A DNA stretch of 64,000 nucleotides from Alphaproteobacteria bacterium AO1-B (GCA_001890945.1 CM007608.1:1-64000); one strand, 5' to 3'. Shown: positions 9,390 through 19,251, counted from the stretch's first letter. Translations and numbers: made by a program. The notes: generated by a model not told the origin, from the letters alone.

Positions 9390-10463
9390 TTACGCCAAGT
9401 CGACGTAGTAAGCGACACCTTCATAGGTGTAGTGGCCGAGCGTGGAGATGATACTGTCGCGCTCTTCCGCCGAGGTCGTATAGAAATGCGAGCCGCTTTG
9501 GGTGTTGAAGAACCTGTACAGAGCCGTCCCGCCGGCATCCGCTGTCTCGCTGGCATAATAGGCGATGCCTTCATAACTGAATTGCGGCAGGCTGTTTTGA
9601 ATGCTCTGCGCTTCTGCGGCGCTGGCGGTATAGAAGTGAAACCCGCTGTCAGAATTGTAAAACCGGTGAACTGCAACACCTCCACCCGCTTCCGTGGCAT
9701 TTGAGTCGAAGCTGTTGCCCTCATAGGTCATCGTCGGGATATTCGTAATGACAGAATTTCGTTCTTCTATGCTTGTCGTGAAAAAGTGCGATCCGGTGAG
9801 CGTGTTGTAAAATCGATAGATTTGATAAGGGCTGCCATCCGCATCAGCTGTATCGACGGGCAACGTCACGAATGTTTCAGAACCGGAATCTGAGATAGAT
9901 GTATCGATCGTCGGTGTCCCGCCCGGATCCGTGGCGTGCCCAAACCAGACATGCGCGACACCCTTGTGCATGCCGATCCCGATCGCTAGCCAGTCCTGCA
10001 GCCAAGGCGATTGATTGGTGATGACATCATTGTGCCCGGAGGATGATTGCCAATTCGCCAAAGCGTTGGCAGCCGTCATGATCGTGTTGGTCACAAACGA
10101 TCCGACATACCCCGTGCTGATTTCATAGCCATTGCTGGTGTAACTTGTTCCGATACGGGTGGGTGCATCCCACATATTGGTGTAGGTGCTTGAATCGGAG
10201 CTGCTATAAGGCGCATCGCTCCACGAATGCCCCTCATAGGCGCCAGTGTTGTATACTGTATCCAGCACGTGCCGGCCGGCGGTCGCCGTAAGCCCGGCGG
10301 AGAGGGGAATGGTGCTTAGCCCGAGCGTCCCCCGGTAGTCCATGATCAGATTGTAGAGCGTCAGCTCATCGCCATCGATGGTGTCTTCCGACGTATTCAA
10401 GTAATAATTTGTTGCCACGTTGGAACTCCATCCCCCGGAAATTGACACTCCCGGCGCAGTCAC
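9390..10463 (-). CDS. CAP/SCP-domain exoprotein with three C-terminal DUF5648-type repeats
   Basis: A 357-residue protein with no signal peptide. Residues about 30-190 look like a CAP (SCP/PR1) domain: LYNLIMDYRGTLGL, the later LTATAGRHVLDTVYNTG, GHSWSD, and GIGMHKGVAHVWFG. From about residue 210 there are three repeats of about 47 residues with the pattern YRFYNTLTGSHFFTTS-x-EER...YEG, the DUF5648 pattern. It ends in YVDLA, the same ending as the protease at 17671. Absence of an N-terminal signal, absence of cysteine and position divergent from a type I exporter suggest type I secretion, which is an inference. The role of the repeat is unknown; carbohydrate binding would be a guess. Confidence 0.8.
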   Translation of the reverse strand: MTAPGVSISGGWSSNVATNYYLNTSEDTIDGDELTLYNLIMDYRGTLGLSTIPLSAGLTATAGRHVLDTVYNTGAYEGHSWSDAPYSSSDSSTYTNMWDAPTRIGTSYTSNGYEISTGYVGSFVTNTIMTAANALANWQSSSGHNDVITNQSPWLQDWLAIGIGMHKGVAHVWFGHATDPGGTPTIDTSISDSGSETFVTLPVDTADADGSPYQIYRFYNTLTGSHFFTTSIEERNSVITNIPTMTYEGNSFDSNATEAGGGVAVHRFYNSDSGFHFYTASAAEAQSIQNSLPQFSYEGIAYYASETADAGGTALYRFFNTQSGSHFYTTSAEERDSIISTLGHYTYEGVAYYVDLA

Positions 10464-10861
10464 AGCCTAATAACGCGAGTATTACAAACCCAAGCGCATT
10501 CCATGTCAAAAGGACTGTCAGCAAACTGCAAAGAGATTGCAAGCGTGGAATACCTCAAGCTGTAGGGTTCCCGATTGCGCGCATTAACCATTCTGTTAAC
10601 CCTTTTCACATACGCAAGAGAGGAGCAACATCCCGGGTTTTGGCGCTTTTCAAACAGTGTCAGGACAGCTGGTTGGTTGATTGACCCGGCAATAGTCACC
10701 TTACAGTCACAACCAATACTAATTCTTGAGACCATACGAAACACGCCGGTGCTTTCATTGCATTGCCACATTTAATCTTATAAGAACGTCGGCAAATTGA
10801 ATTCGGCAATTTGGCGCCGAATATGGTACGTTTCTTCAGCGAAGCAAAATTAGGAACCCAA
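10464..10861. other. Divergent promoter region between exoprotein and type I exporter
   Basis: About 400 bases, clearly AT-richer than the flanking genes, between the CAP-domain gene (minus) and the exporter ATPase gene (plus). It must hold both promoters. I see no convincing gene, no TGTACA pair like those near the S-layer-like gene, and no clear promoter boxes. Confidence 0.4.
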
Positions 10862-12613
10862 ATGGTATCGAAGACACCGCTCCAGGCCGCTTACGGCAAA
10901 TTTCGAGCCATTATTTTCACAACTTTCGTCTTCAGTTTTTGCATCAACATGCTGTTGTTCGCTTCGCCGATCTACATGTTGCAGATCTATGACCGGGTCT
11001 TGGGCAGCCGCAACGAAACAACGCTTCTGATGATCTCGATCATCATCTTGTTCTTGTTGATCATTTACGGTGTTCTTGAGTTCATTCGCTCGCGCATGCT
11101 CGTGCGCGCCGGTCAGCAATTTGACAATGTTCTGTCAGAGTCGCTGTTCAGTCGCGCGGTTAAGCTGCGCCTCTCCAACCCGAAAGCTGGCGCCGAATTC
11201 ATTCTGGCTGACGGCGACAAGATCCGCGAGTTCTTGACCGGTACAGGTATTCTGGCTTTCTTTGATGCTCCGTGGACACCGGTCTTCATCGCAGTTTGCT
11301 TTATTTTCCATCCATGGCTTGGGTATGTCGCTCTTGGCGGCGCGCTGGTGATCTTTGCACTCGCGATCATCAACGAGTATGCAACCAGAAAGCCTTTGAA
11401 AGAAGCCAACACGGCGTCCCAAAGCGCTAACCAGTTTGCCGGAGCCGTGCTTCAGAACGCTGAAGTCATCCGTTCCATGGGCATGGAGAAAGCCCTTGGT
11501 GATCGCTGGCGGGATCGCCACGGTTCCGTGCTCGGCGCGCAGGCCGATGCCAGCGACAAGGCGGGCGCGATCCTGACCTTCCAGAAATTCTTCCGGATGA
11601 CCATTCAGTCAGCCATCCTGGGCCTCGGCGGTTATCTCGCGATCAAGCAGGAGATTTCCCCCGGTATCATGATTGCTGCGTCAATCATGATGGGCCGCGC
11701 GCTTCAACCGGTTGAGCAGGGCGTCCAGCAGTGGAAGACGTTCGTTGCCGCCCGTCAAGCGCATGCCCGCTTGAAGGGCCTGTTCGAGTCCGTTCCAGGC
11801 GATGAACAGCGCACCGAACTTCCGGACCCGAAAGGCGTGATAACCGCCGAGAATCTTTCTTCGGTTCTCCCAGGCACGCGGACAGCGTTCTTGAAGAACC
11901 TGAACTTCCAGATCAACTCTGGTGAGACCATTGCCATCATCGGGCCGTCCGGGTCTGGTAAATCCAGCCTGATCCGCCATCTTGTCGGCGTTTGGCCGGC
12001 AGCTGTCGGCACAGTCCGGATTGATGGCGCGGACATTGCCCACTGGAACGCAGACCAGCTTGGTCAGCACCTTGGCTACTTGCCACAGGAAGTCCGACTG
12101 TTCGCCGGTACGATCGCGGAAAACATTTCCCGCTTCACCGGCGGCGAATCCGAAGAGGTCGTCAAGGCCGCTCAGCTTGCCGGTGTGCACGACATGATCC
12201 TGCGTCTGCCGGACGGCTACGAAACCCAAGTCGGGGACAATGGACAGCAGCTCTCCGGTGGTCAGCGCCAGCGTGTCGGTCTGGCACGGGCGATGTTCGG
12301 CATGCCACGTATCATGATCCTCGACGAGCCGAATTCAAACCTTGATAGCGATGGTGAAAACGCGCTTCTGGAAGCCATCAAGGCGATGAAAGATCAGAAG
12401 ATCACCGTTGTGCTCGTCACACATAAGACAAATCTCCTTGCCATATGTGACCGGGTTCTGGTGATGCGCGAAGGTCAGATGCAGGCTTTCACCACGCCTC
12501 AGGAACTCTTCAAGCCGGCCGCAGCCGGAAATGCACAAGCCCCGCAACCGGCGGCAACACCCGCCACTGTTCCGGTTGGCCAGGTCAAGGTTCCGGCCCA
12601 AAAGCCGGCGTAA
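10862..12613 (+). CDS. Type I secretion system permease/ATPase (PrtD/HlyB-like)
   Basis: A protein of about 583 residues: an N-terminal ABC exporter membrane domain with about six transmembrane segments (first at FTTFVFSFCINMLLFASPIYML), then an ATPase with Walker A IIGPSGSGKSS (about residue 360), signature LSGGQRQRVGLARAM (about 463) and Walker B IMILDEPNSNLD. No N-terminal C39 peptidase-like domain is present, which fits the PrtD type used for RTX proteases and S-layer proteins. I chose ATG 10862, preceded by AGGA at six bases, over in-frame TTG 10811 and ATG 10823, which lack a ribosome binding site. The C-terminal tail is Ala/Pro-rich. The adaptor follows directly. Confidence 0.94.
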   Translation: MVSKTPLQAAYGKFRAIIFTTFVFSFCINMLLFASPIYMLQIYDRVLGSRNETTLLMISIIILFLLIIYGVLEFIRSRMLVRAGQQFDNVLSESLFSRAVKLRLSNPKAGAEFILADGDKIREFLTGTGILAFFDAPWTPVFIAVCFIFHPWLGYVALGGALVIFALAIINEYATRKPLKEANTASQSANQFAGAVLQNAEVIRSMGMEKALGDRWRDRHGSVLGAQADASDKAGAILTFQKFFRMTIQSAILGLGGYLAIKQEISPGIMIAASIMMGRALQPVEQGVQQWKTFVAARQAHARLKGLFESVPGDEQRTELPDPKGVITAENLSSVLPGTRTAFLKNLNFQINSGETIAIIGPSGSGKSSLIRHLVGVWPAAVGTVRIDGADIAHWNADQLGQHLGYLPQEVRLFAGTIAENISRFTGGESEEVVKAAQLAGVHDMILRLPDGYETQVGDNGQQLSGGQRQRVGLARAMFGMPRIMILDEPNSNLDSDGENALLEAIKAMKDQKITVVLVTHKTNLLAICDRVLVMREGQMQAFTTPQELFKPAAAGNAQAPQPAATPATVPVGQVKVPAQKPA

Positions 12614-12619
12614 AGAGTG

Positions 12620-13924
12620 ATGACCATGAAACAAAAACGGAAAGCAAGCGCGAATCCGAGGCCGTTCATCATTGCGGGCTACGCGACGATCCTTCTGACG
12701 TTCGGCGTCGTCGGTGCGTGGGCGGCGATCGCCAAGCTCGACAAAGCTGTCATCGCCTCCGGCGAAGTCGAGGTCGAGGCGAACCGCCGGGAAGTCCAGC
12801 ACCTGGAAGGCGGCATCGTCATGAAAAAGGACGTCGCCGAAGGCCAGGTGGTCAAGGCAGGCGATGTGCTGATCGAACTGCGTGACGTTGAAGCGCGCGC
12901 CAACCTTCAAGTGGTCACCATCCGCCTGCGGATCGCCGAAGCTGTGGAGGCGCGGCTGAAGGCCGAACGCAATCTGGAAGACCACATCGAATTCAAAGAG
13001 TCGCTGCTCTCAGATAAAACACCGGAAGTCGTCGATGCGGTCGCGGATCAGCAACGGATATTTGACGACCGGACCTCCATCCTGAAATCCCAGCAGGATA
13101 TCCTGACCAACCGCGTGGATCAGTTGAAACGCGAAAAACTCGGCCTCGGCGAACAGAAAGAAGCGTTTGAAGCCCGCGCAAAGGTTCTGCTTGGGCGGCT
13201 TGATCGTCTGAGAGAAGGTCTGGAAAGCGGTTCGATCCAGAAGAACCTCTTTGCTACCTATGAAGACGAATACATCGAGGTGAAAGCATTCGTTGCCAGC
13301 ATGGATACCGAGATTGCCAAGGTCGAAAAATCCATCGGCGAAACAGAGTTCCAGATGCTGCAAACGCGTCAGGAGTTCCGGGAGCGCGCCTCGACCGAAT
13401 ACAAGGAGATCTACGGCCAGATTCAGGAACTGCGCGAACAGAGTAAGGTCGCTCAGGACGTTCTGGACCGGACAAAGATCCGCGCGCCAATCGACGGTGT
13501 CGCTCAGAACATCAAGCTGAACGGTTTTGTCATCCAGCGCGGCCAGACGCTACTTGAGATCGTTCCGGACACGGATGAGATGATCATCAACGCTCGCGTC
13601 CAGCCGCTGGATATCGACAGTGTGTCCGAGGGTTTGACAGCGGAAGTGAAGTTCACCTCGTTCCCGTCACGGCTGATGCCGATCATTGAAGGTGAAGTGC
13701 TGACCGTTTCCAGAGGCACCATCACACCGGAAGACACACGGCAGAGCCCATATTATCTCGCCCGGGTTCAGGTTAGCAAAGATGCGCTACCCGAAGATGT
13801 CCGCGGCCGTCTCAGCGCCGGTATGCCCGCCGACGTGTTGATCACTTCCGGTGAGCGTACGGTGGTCGATTACATGATCTCCCCGATCACGGATGCGATC
13901 TGGAAGAGCTTGCGCGAAGAATAA
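12620..13924 (+). CDS. Type I secretion periplasmic adaptor (HlyD/PrtE family)
   Basis: A protein of about 434 residues: a short basic start, one transmembrane helix (IIAGYATILLTFGVVGAWAA), then a biotinyl-lipoyl-like half (VQHLEGGIVMKKDVAEGQVV), long coiled coil (about residues 90-290), the second lipoyl half (TKIRAPIDGVAQNI) and a beta-barrel end. This is the HlyD plan; it bridges the exporter to an outer-membrane TolC protein, which is not encoded in the window. It starts six bases after the ATPase stop. In-frame GTG 12617 and ATG 12626 are alternative starts. A strong terminator follows, so ATPase and adaptor form a two-gene operon. Confidence 0.93.
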   Translation: MTMKQKRKASANPRPFIIAGYATILLTFGVVGAWAAIAKLDKAVIASGEVEVEANRREVQHLEGGIVMKKDVAEGQVVKAGDVLIELRDVEARANLQVVTIRLRIAEAVEARLKAERNLEDHIEFKESLLSDKTPEVVDAVADQQRIFDDRTSILKSQQDILTNRVDQLKREKLGLGEQKEAFEARAKVLLGRLDRLREGLESGSIQKNLFATYEDEYIEVKAFVASMDTEIAKVEKSIGETEFQMLQTRQEFRERASTEYKEIYGQIQELREQSKVAQDVLDRTKIRAPIDGVAQNIKLNGFVIQRGQTLLEIVPDTDEMIINARVQPLDIDSVSEGLTAEVKFTSFPSRLMPIIEGEVLTVSRGTITPEDTRQSPYYLARVQVSKDALPEDVRGRLSAGMPADVLITSGERTVVDYMISPITDAIWKSLREE

Positions 13925-13956
13925 GCCGCGCGGATGGTTTCCGACATTGATTATTT

Positions 13957-13987
13957 AAAACGGCGGCTCTTGGCCGCCGTTTTTTGT
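13957..13987 (+). terminator. Rho-independent terminator after the type I secretion operon
   Basis: AAAACGGCGGC, a short loop, then GGCCGCCG and a run of T: a GC-rich stem with a U-tract about 35 bases past the adaptor stop codon. Confidence 0.85.
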
Positions 13988-14004
13988 TTGTGGTCAGAGA
14001 TGCC

Positions 14005-16008
14005 TTATTTCGTCACTTGTTTCATCAGTGGGCTTGAGGCCACGGGCCAGATACCTCTTTGAGGGGCTTTGCCGCCGCTCAAAACCACATAACTTTGCCG
14101 CCCATAGTGCCGGAGAGACCGGCGCGCAGACCGTAAGGTCTCGGCATCGTCCGCCGCAATGAGGAGGACAGGGGCTGCTGCTGGCAACCTGGCCGCCCAG
14201 GCGGTCAATGCGCCTGCTGCCATGTTTTCTGGAGCCGGAGAGATTGAATTGTCTTCCGCAAATTCCGCCAGTTCTGCGGGCTCCCCCACAACGATCAACG
14301 GACGTGAACCCGCCTGTGTGAGATCAGGTGCTTCTGCCGCAATTTCCGCAGTCGATCCGCGGTCCATAAGACCATTTGCGAGACCCAACGCCTGATCCGT
14401 TAGCCCAACATCATCATAGAGGCTGAGCATTGTGACGCTGGGTGCGAGCGTAATATCGCGCATGATCGGCATTATCTCACCGGGGAGCAATCGGCGGAAC
14501 AGGTCAAAATCCGGATCGACATGAACACTTTTGACCGGCTCGCCGGTCCGAAATTCAAGAACGGCTTCTTGTCCATCAAGCCGTTTCAATTCACGTATGG
14601 TTTCCGACGGCATTTTCAGATCCAGCGGCACCAAGAGCGAATAGGCCGGTGCGCTTTGCCGGATCGTCACCCTTGTCAGGTAGTCGTTGCCGGTTTGCTC
14701 CGTTTGAACATCGGCAAGTGTCAGCTCGGGCGCACCAACGCGATTCAGCCACTGATCGAAAAAGGCAGTCAGGTCCTTATCTGAGACCGTTTCAAAAACG
14801 CTCCTCATGTCCTCCCAGCTGGCCATTTCATACCTGTAGGCAGACCAGAACTGCTGAAGCCCTTTTTCAAAGCTCTCTTGGCCGATCTCCATGTCCAGCA
14901 TGTGGAACAGAAAGGCGGCCTTGTTATACCCAATGATCTGCGCGGCCTGATGCTCTTTCCCGATGAAATCCCGGACGCGCTCATCCCGGCTTTCCGGCAA
15001 GGCCGCATAATCGCGGAGCCATTGCAGCCGCATGGTTTTGGCAGCCTCAGACCCTTGATCCTTTGCCAGCCCATAGTCCGCCATGAAGGTGGTGAGGCCT
15101 TCCGACCAGTTGCCGCTTGGATAATCGACATAGACCCCGTTGCCCCACCAATTGTGCAGCACTTCGTGGGCCAGCGACCTGCCTTTCATGAAGGGCAGGG
15201 GAACGATCATCTCGCCGATATAGGTCAGATTGACAAAGGCCAAACCGACGGGCAGCGGCGAAGAAATGATATGAAAGTCTTCATAAGGATAAGGCCCTAT
15301 TTCCGCGCTGAAGCGAGTGAGATAGCGCCCGGCAGCGTCCAGATAGTCGCTGGAAAACCCGGCTATCTCCGCCGGAAAGTAGGTTCGCACCCGAATGCCG
15401 CCGACGTCCCGCTCACCGATTTCATAGCGGCCTGCAAACAGAGACGGTGCCTCAAAGGCTTTTTCCGACGCAAAGACCGCAGTGTAGCTGTCCGCTGTTT
15501 CAATTTCTTGCAATATCTTGCCGGGCGAGATGGCCTTGGTCCCCGTCGGTACCGAGACGCTCAGGCGGTAGGAGAACGGCGCAGACCCGGCCCAAGGAAA
15601 CCAGCCGCTGTAACCAGACAGGAATGCGCCGTCCGCACCTGAGACCGCCGATCCGGCTCCACTGCGCCGGCCGCCGGAGGACAGCGCCGGGATTGTGCCG
15701 CGTGCGCTGATGACCATTTCGTGCGATCCACCACCGGAGAGCGGAACGATGAGGCCTCGTTGCTGCGGTGTGAAAGCGTGCGCGCTCCCGCCGACGGTAA
15801 CGTTTTCGATCGTCAACCAGTCCGCCCGGCGGAGAGCAAGTGGCCCGCCGTCAACTCCAGTGATCGTAACCTCAACGCTCAACGCGCCAGTTTCTGGATC
15901 AAGCTCAGCGGTAATGTCGCAATGCGGCAGCTTCGCCCGGTCTTTGGCAACGACTGTGCCGGTCAGACACAGGAAAACAGCGAGCGCGGTTTGAATGGTG
16001 CGGATCAC
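14005..16008 (-). CDS. M1-family-like zinc metallopeptidase, exported
   Basis: A 667-residue protein with a signal peptide (TALAVFLCLTGTVVAKD). The zinc site is HEVLHNWWG near residues 280-290, with a third ligand in GNWSEGLTTFMADY about 18 residues later, the arrangement of gluzincin aminopeptidases. The GAMEN-type substrate loop is replaced by LTYIGEMIVPL, so it may not be a classical aminopeptidase. The last 170 residues form a region I do not recognise. It starts with GTG overlapping the stop of the upstream ChaN-PDZ gene (GTGA), so the two are translationally coupled and presumably work together in the periplasm. The substrate is unknown. Confidence 0.85.
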   Translation of the reverse strand: MIRTIQTALAVFLCLTGTVVAKDRAKLPHCDITAELDPETGALSVEVTITGVDGGPLALRRADWLTIENVTVGGSAHAFTPQQRGLIVPLSGGGSHEMVISARGTIPALSSGGRRSGAGSAVSGADGAFLSGYSGWFPWAGSAPFSYRLSVSVPTGTKAISPGKILQEIETADSYTAVFASEKAFEAPSLFAGRYEIGERDVGGIRVRTYFPAEIAGFSSDYLDAAGRYLTRFSAEIGPYPYEDFHIISSPLPVGLAFVNLTYIGEMIVPLPFMKGRSLAHEVLHNWWGNGVYVDYPSGNWSEGLTTFMADYGLAKDQGSEAAKTMRLQWLRDYAALPESRDERVRDFIGKEHQAAQIIGYNKAAFLFHMLDMEIGQESFEKGLQQFWSAYRYEMASWEDMRSVFETVSDKDLTAFFDQWLNRVGAPELTLADVQTEQTGNDYLTRVTIRQSAPAYSLLVPLDLKMPSETIRELKRLDGQEAVLEFRTGEPVKSVHVDPDFDLFRRLLPGEIMPIMRDITLAPSVTMLSLYDDVGLTDQALGLANGLMDRGSTAEIAAEAPDLTQAGSRPLIVVGEPAELAEFAEDNSISPAPENMAAGALTAWAARLPAAAPVLLIAADDAETLRSARRSLRHYGRQSYVVLSGGKAPQRGIWPVASSPLMKQVTK

Positions 16009-17297
16009 TGAACGCTGTCCCGATCAGAGGGAAACTTCGCAATCAGCGTGAGGCGTTCCCCGTTCCGATCCACATCAAGCGGCAACCACGTGCCCGGGGC
16101 CTGGCGCTGGATGATTTCCACCAGATCGGACGGGGTGTTCAGGTCTGCTCCGGCGGCGCTCAAGACGATGTCGCCTGCGCTCAATTCCGCGGCCTCTGCG
16201 ATGCTGCCGGCGACCACTTCGCTCAGCAACAGCCCGCCATCGGGCCCTGGTTGAATGGCCACGCCCAGGCGCGGACGGTTCGGAACAGGAACGTTTTCCC
16301 CGCGATCCTCAACCAGGAAAACCACATCAGCCACGTCCGGCTCCAACCCGGCGCAGGCCCGGTCACGATCGACCGGTACAAGTGAGGTTACGGCAGAAAT
16401 TCCCAGATCTGCCAGCTGATGCGGGATGCCGAAGCCGCGCTCCACATGTCCGCGTCCGACAATCCCGACCACAACAGCCTCCGGGTTCGCCTCGGCAGAC
16501 TGTGCCAAAGCTTCCGCCATAGCGCGATCCCATGTCAGCTGCGCATCGACGAAGTTCTGAAAGCCATCCGTTTCAAGAACATCTTCCACGGTCTGAACGT
16601 CTTCAGAGGCATCGCGCCGATGGGCAGCGGCGGCGAGATAGACGGAGGCAAGGCTCTCCGAATAGTCTGGTCGTGCCGCTGCCGGGGTAGTGATCCCATC
16701 GCGTGCATCCTCAGGCACGGCATCCCAACCGTTCCGGCCAACGCGGGAGATCAGGCTGCGGTCAACGTTGAGCGCAACCATCGGAATGCGGTTCTGCCGG
16801 GCGAACTCAAACAGCGGCATGTAAAGATCTGCGTCATAGCCCCAGACCTCCGCCCAGTTCGTCTGGCGCAAAAAATCGTCTTCGGACAGTTTCCCGGCGG
16901 ACCAGTCATCAAGTACCGGCTGCACGCTGCGTGGAAAGGACTCAAACCCGATCACCAGCTCCGGCGTGAGCGCATACAGCCCGGCCAGGGTCTGCAGCTG
17001 CCAGAGATGATCTTCTTTGGAAGTGTGCGTTTCCCCGAGCAGCACAACCCGCGATCCGGCAGCACCATCCAGCACGTCCTGGTTCGTCAGTTCAGCCTTT
17101 GAAGACGGCTCCACCCACTGGCCCACATCCCGGCAGTGCTCTGATTCAAGGCTGGTATCCGCTGCTTGTTGCTCAGCTTCTGCCTGCGCGCCCGGATCGC
17201 CTACCAGACCCGTCAGCGCCATGAGGCCAACCCCAGCAACCGCTGCCACAAACACAGCTTTGTTGGCGCGTTTCATTGACGTCTTGAAGCTGACCAT
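16005..17297 (-). CDS. ChaN-family protein with C-terminal PDZ domain
   Basis: A protein of about 430 residues with a signal or anchor segment (AVFVAAVAGVGLMALTGLV). The ChaN/DUF399 domain shows VVLLGETHTSKEDH, IGFESFPRSVQPVLDDW, NWAEVWGYDADLY and GIVGRGHVERGFGIPHQL; the ChaN family is linked to haem or iron handling. Residues from about 340 form a PDZ domain (LGVAIQPG, AGDIVLSA, PSDLVEIIQ). I chose ATG 17297 because AGAGGA lies six bases upstream; the longer frame to 17345 lacks this. The stop overlaps the GTG start of the M1-like peptidase. PDZ plus peptidase suggests a chaperone or adaptor pair; this is inference. Confidence 0.85.
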   Translation of the reverse strand: MVSFKTSMKRANKAVFVAAVAGVGLMALTGLVGDPGAQAEAEQQAADTSLESEHCRDVGQWVEPSSKAELTNQDVLDGAAGSRVVLLGETHTSKEDHLWQLQTLAGLYALTPELVIGFESFPRSVQPVLDDWSAGKLSEDDFLRQTNWAEVWGYDADLYMPLFEFARQNRIPMVALNVDRSLISRVGRNGWDAVPEDARDGITTPAAARPDYSESLASVYLAAAAHRRDASEDVQTVEDVLETDGFQNFVDAQLTWDRAMAEALAQSAEANPEAVVVGIVGRGHVERGFGIPHQLADLGISAVTSLVPVDRDRACAGLEPDVADVVFLVEDRGENVPVPNRPRLGVAIQPGPDGGLLLSEVVAGSIAEAAELSAGDIVLSAAGADLNTPSDLVEIIQRQAPGTWLPLDVDRNGERLTLIAKFPSDRDSVQ

Positions 17298-17439
17298 CAC
17301 ATGTCCTCTGAGGCGGAAATTTGCTTGAACATCTGCACGGAACAACCGGACCTGCTGCCTGTGGTACGAAGCACTGCGATCTCGTGCTTGTTCGTACTCT
17401 TCAACAAACCTTACGTTTGTGGCCGAAGTCCGGATCTTA

Positions 17440-17540
17440 GAGCGTGTCGCAGTTAATTGAAGTGGGGATGCTTCAGGTATCGCGTACGCGGTAAAGCCGA
17501 GTGGCAGCGAAACCTGAATCCGTTTAAACGCGACTTGCTC
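17440..17540. repeat. Dispersed palindromic intergenic repeat, copy A
   Basis: About 100 bases. It starts GAGCGTGTCGC and ends with the imperfect inverted copy GCGACTTGCTC. It holds an inner inverted pair (TTCAGGT and AACCTGAA) around a conserved core AAAGCCGAGTGGCAGCGAAA. The same element recurs at 47258-47357. It lies between the ChaN gene and the terminator of the protease gene, in non-coding DNA. Confidence 0.85.
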
Positions 17541-17670
17541 TTGTCTAGCCGGACCGTGCGATCCCGGACAGGACTCAGTATGGTTTCAAGAGCCTGTTTT
17601 CAGAAACAACAACGGCGACCGAAGCCGCCGTTTTCGAACCGATGTGGGAGTGTCTTTTCCAGAGGGACGC
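17541..17670. terminator. Terminator of the protease gene within a non-coding stretch
   Basis: At 17611-17632 the minus strand reads AACGGCGGC TTCG GTCGCCGTT followed by GTTGTTT: a nine-base stem with a TTCG loop about 40 bases beyond the stop of the protease gene at 17671. The rest of 17298-17670 holds repeat copy A and no gene. Confidence 0.75.
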
Positions 17671-19251
17671 TTAGGCAAGATCCACGTAAAACGCGACGCC
17701 CTCATAATTGTAATGCCCGAGCGTTGCGATGATGTTGTCCCGCTCAGCTTCTGACACGGTGAAGAAATGGCTGCCGTTTGTCGTATTGAAGAACCGGAAC
17801 AACGCCGTACCACCATTACTGTCATCCGCTGAGGCGTAATAGGCGATGCCTTCATCCTGGAAATTGCTCAGATTCTGCCGGATGCTGGCGGCTTCGTCCG
17901 CGCTGACCGTGTAGAAATGAACACCGTTCGAGGTGTTGTAGAACCGGAAGACGGCGGTTCCGTTCGCGTCGGTGACGTTGGAATCAAACGCGTTGCCCTC
18001 ATAGGAGAGAGCATCGAGATTTTCGATCACCGAATTGCGTTCTGCAAGGCTCGTTGTAAAGAAGTGCGATCCAGTCTCCGTGTTGTAGAACCGGTAAACC
18101 TGATAGGCGCTGCCGTCGGCATCGGTAGGTTCTACGGCAGCCGTCGAAACGGAAATCGATTGACCGTTGAAGGTCAGGTTTTCAACGTTGGTCAGGGAGT
18201 CCTTGCCGTCTCTGCTAGGCGTCAGATCGACCACCATGGTCTGTCCCTGCGATCCGGTGAAAACCAGATAACCGGATTGATCGCCCGTGTAGATGACGGA
18301 ATCCGTGCCGGCGCCGCCATTGATCGCGTTGTTTGCGCTGTTGCCGGTGATGCTGTCATCGCCGCTGCCGCCAATCGCGTTTTCAATGACAACGCCGTTG
18401 GCAATGGTAAAGCCGCCCTCGATCCCAGTTACCCAGGAGACATACCCGCCGGCATTGGCGCCCTCAAGCGTCGCCGCCGTCAGATTGATCGTCAAAGACG
18501 TTGTCGCACCGGCTCCGCTGATCGTATCGGTGCCGCCGGTGTCCCAGATGGCATCCCACCCAATGCCCGTCTGGTTTACGGTCGGAAGCGCGTAGGTGTT
18601 GTCGCCGGTTTCCGCTGCTCTAGCGCCATAGAGATATTGAACCGCGGCAATGTCGAAGGTCATCGCCCCACTGCCCGTTCCATAGTCGAGCGTTGTCCGC
18701 GGCTGCCCGGTCCAGCCAACGGCATAGGACATGACCGTCCAGATCTGCTGGTTCAACTCATTGTCGCCGGTGTCCTGATCCGCATTCAAGGTGACGCCCG
18801 GAAAGGTCGTGCCACTGTGCGGATGATAAAGACCGATGGCGTGACCGATCTCATGCACCATGGTCAGATAAGTGTCCCCGCCCGGCTGGATGTAATCGAA
18901 CTGACCATTGAAGACACTGTATTCGATCGTTGGTGGATTGACGCCATCCGCCGGTGCGGTGGTCTGGCCGGCATATTGATCAGAGTTCGTCAGCACTTGC
19001 AGGATGTTGGCGTCCGCGCGCACCGTGGTCAGCTCAAACGAGATGTTGGCGACCGCCTGCCATTCGGCAAAGGCGTTGAGCGCGGCGGTTTTCTCCGCAT
19101 CCGTCCAGGCGCGGAAACCTGTATCGTCAAAATAGACTTTTAAGGGCCCTGTCAGATCCCATCTCACAGGGTTCGGATTGGCCGGTTCGGTGATGAGCCC
19201 GGCGATATACGCGTTGGTCGGAATGGTGGATACGGTGATGAATTCCTGCAT
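17671..19251 (-). CDS. Serralysin-like M10 metalloprotease with RTX-like segment and three DUF5648-type repeats
   Basis: A protein of about 526 residues. The catalytic part shows the metzincin zinc site HEIGHAIGLYHPH (about residues 132-144) and the Met-turn VMSYA, after a matrixin-like start. Residues about 290-340 carry RTX-like GGSGDDSITGNSANN. Three DUF5648-type repeats of about 47 residues (YRFYNTETGSHFFTTS, later RFFNTTNGSHFFTVS) fill the C-terminus, ending YVDLA. There is no signal peptide, as expected for type I secretion. ATG 19251 is chosen because the extension to 19329 or 19335 adds a cysteine-containing peptide unlike the family; the longer start at 19329 does have a weak AGG box. 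A terminator lies at 17611. Confidence 0.85.
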   Translation of the reverse strand: MQEFITVSTIPTNAYIAGLITEPANPNPVRWDLTGPLKVYFDDTGFRAWTDAEKTAALNAFAEWQAVANISFELTTVRADANILQVLTNSDQYAGQTTAPADGVNPPTIEYSVFNGQFDYIQPGGDTYLTMVHEIGHAIGLYHPHSGTTFPGVTLNADQDTGDNELNQQIWTVMSYAVGWTGQPRTTLDYGTGSGAMTFDIAAVQYLYGARAAETGDNTYALPTVNQTGIGWDAIWDTGGTDTISGAGATTSLTINLTAATLEGANAGGYVSWVTGIEGGFTIANGVVIENAIGGSGDDSITGNSANNAINGGAGTDSVIYTGDQSGYLVFTGSQGQTMVVDLTPSRDGKDSLTNVENLTFNGQSISVSTAAVEPTDADGSAYQVYRFYNTETGSHFFTTSLAERNSVIENLDALSYEGNAFDSNVTDANGTAVFRFYNTSNGVHFYTVSADEAASIRQNLSNFQDEGIAYYASADDSNGGTALFRFFNTTNGSHFFTVSEAERDNIIATLGHYNYEGVAFYVDLA

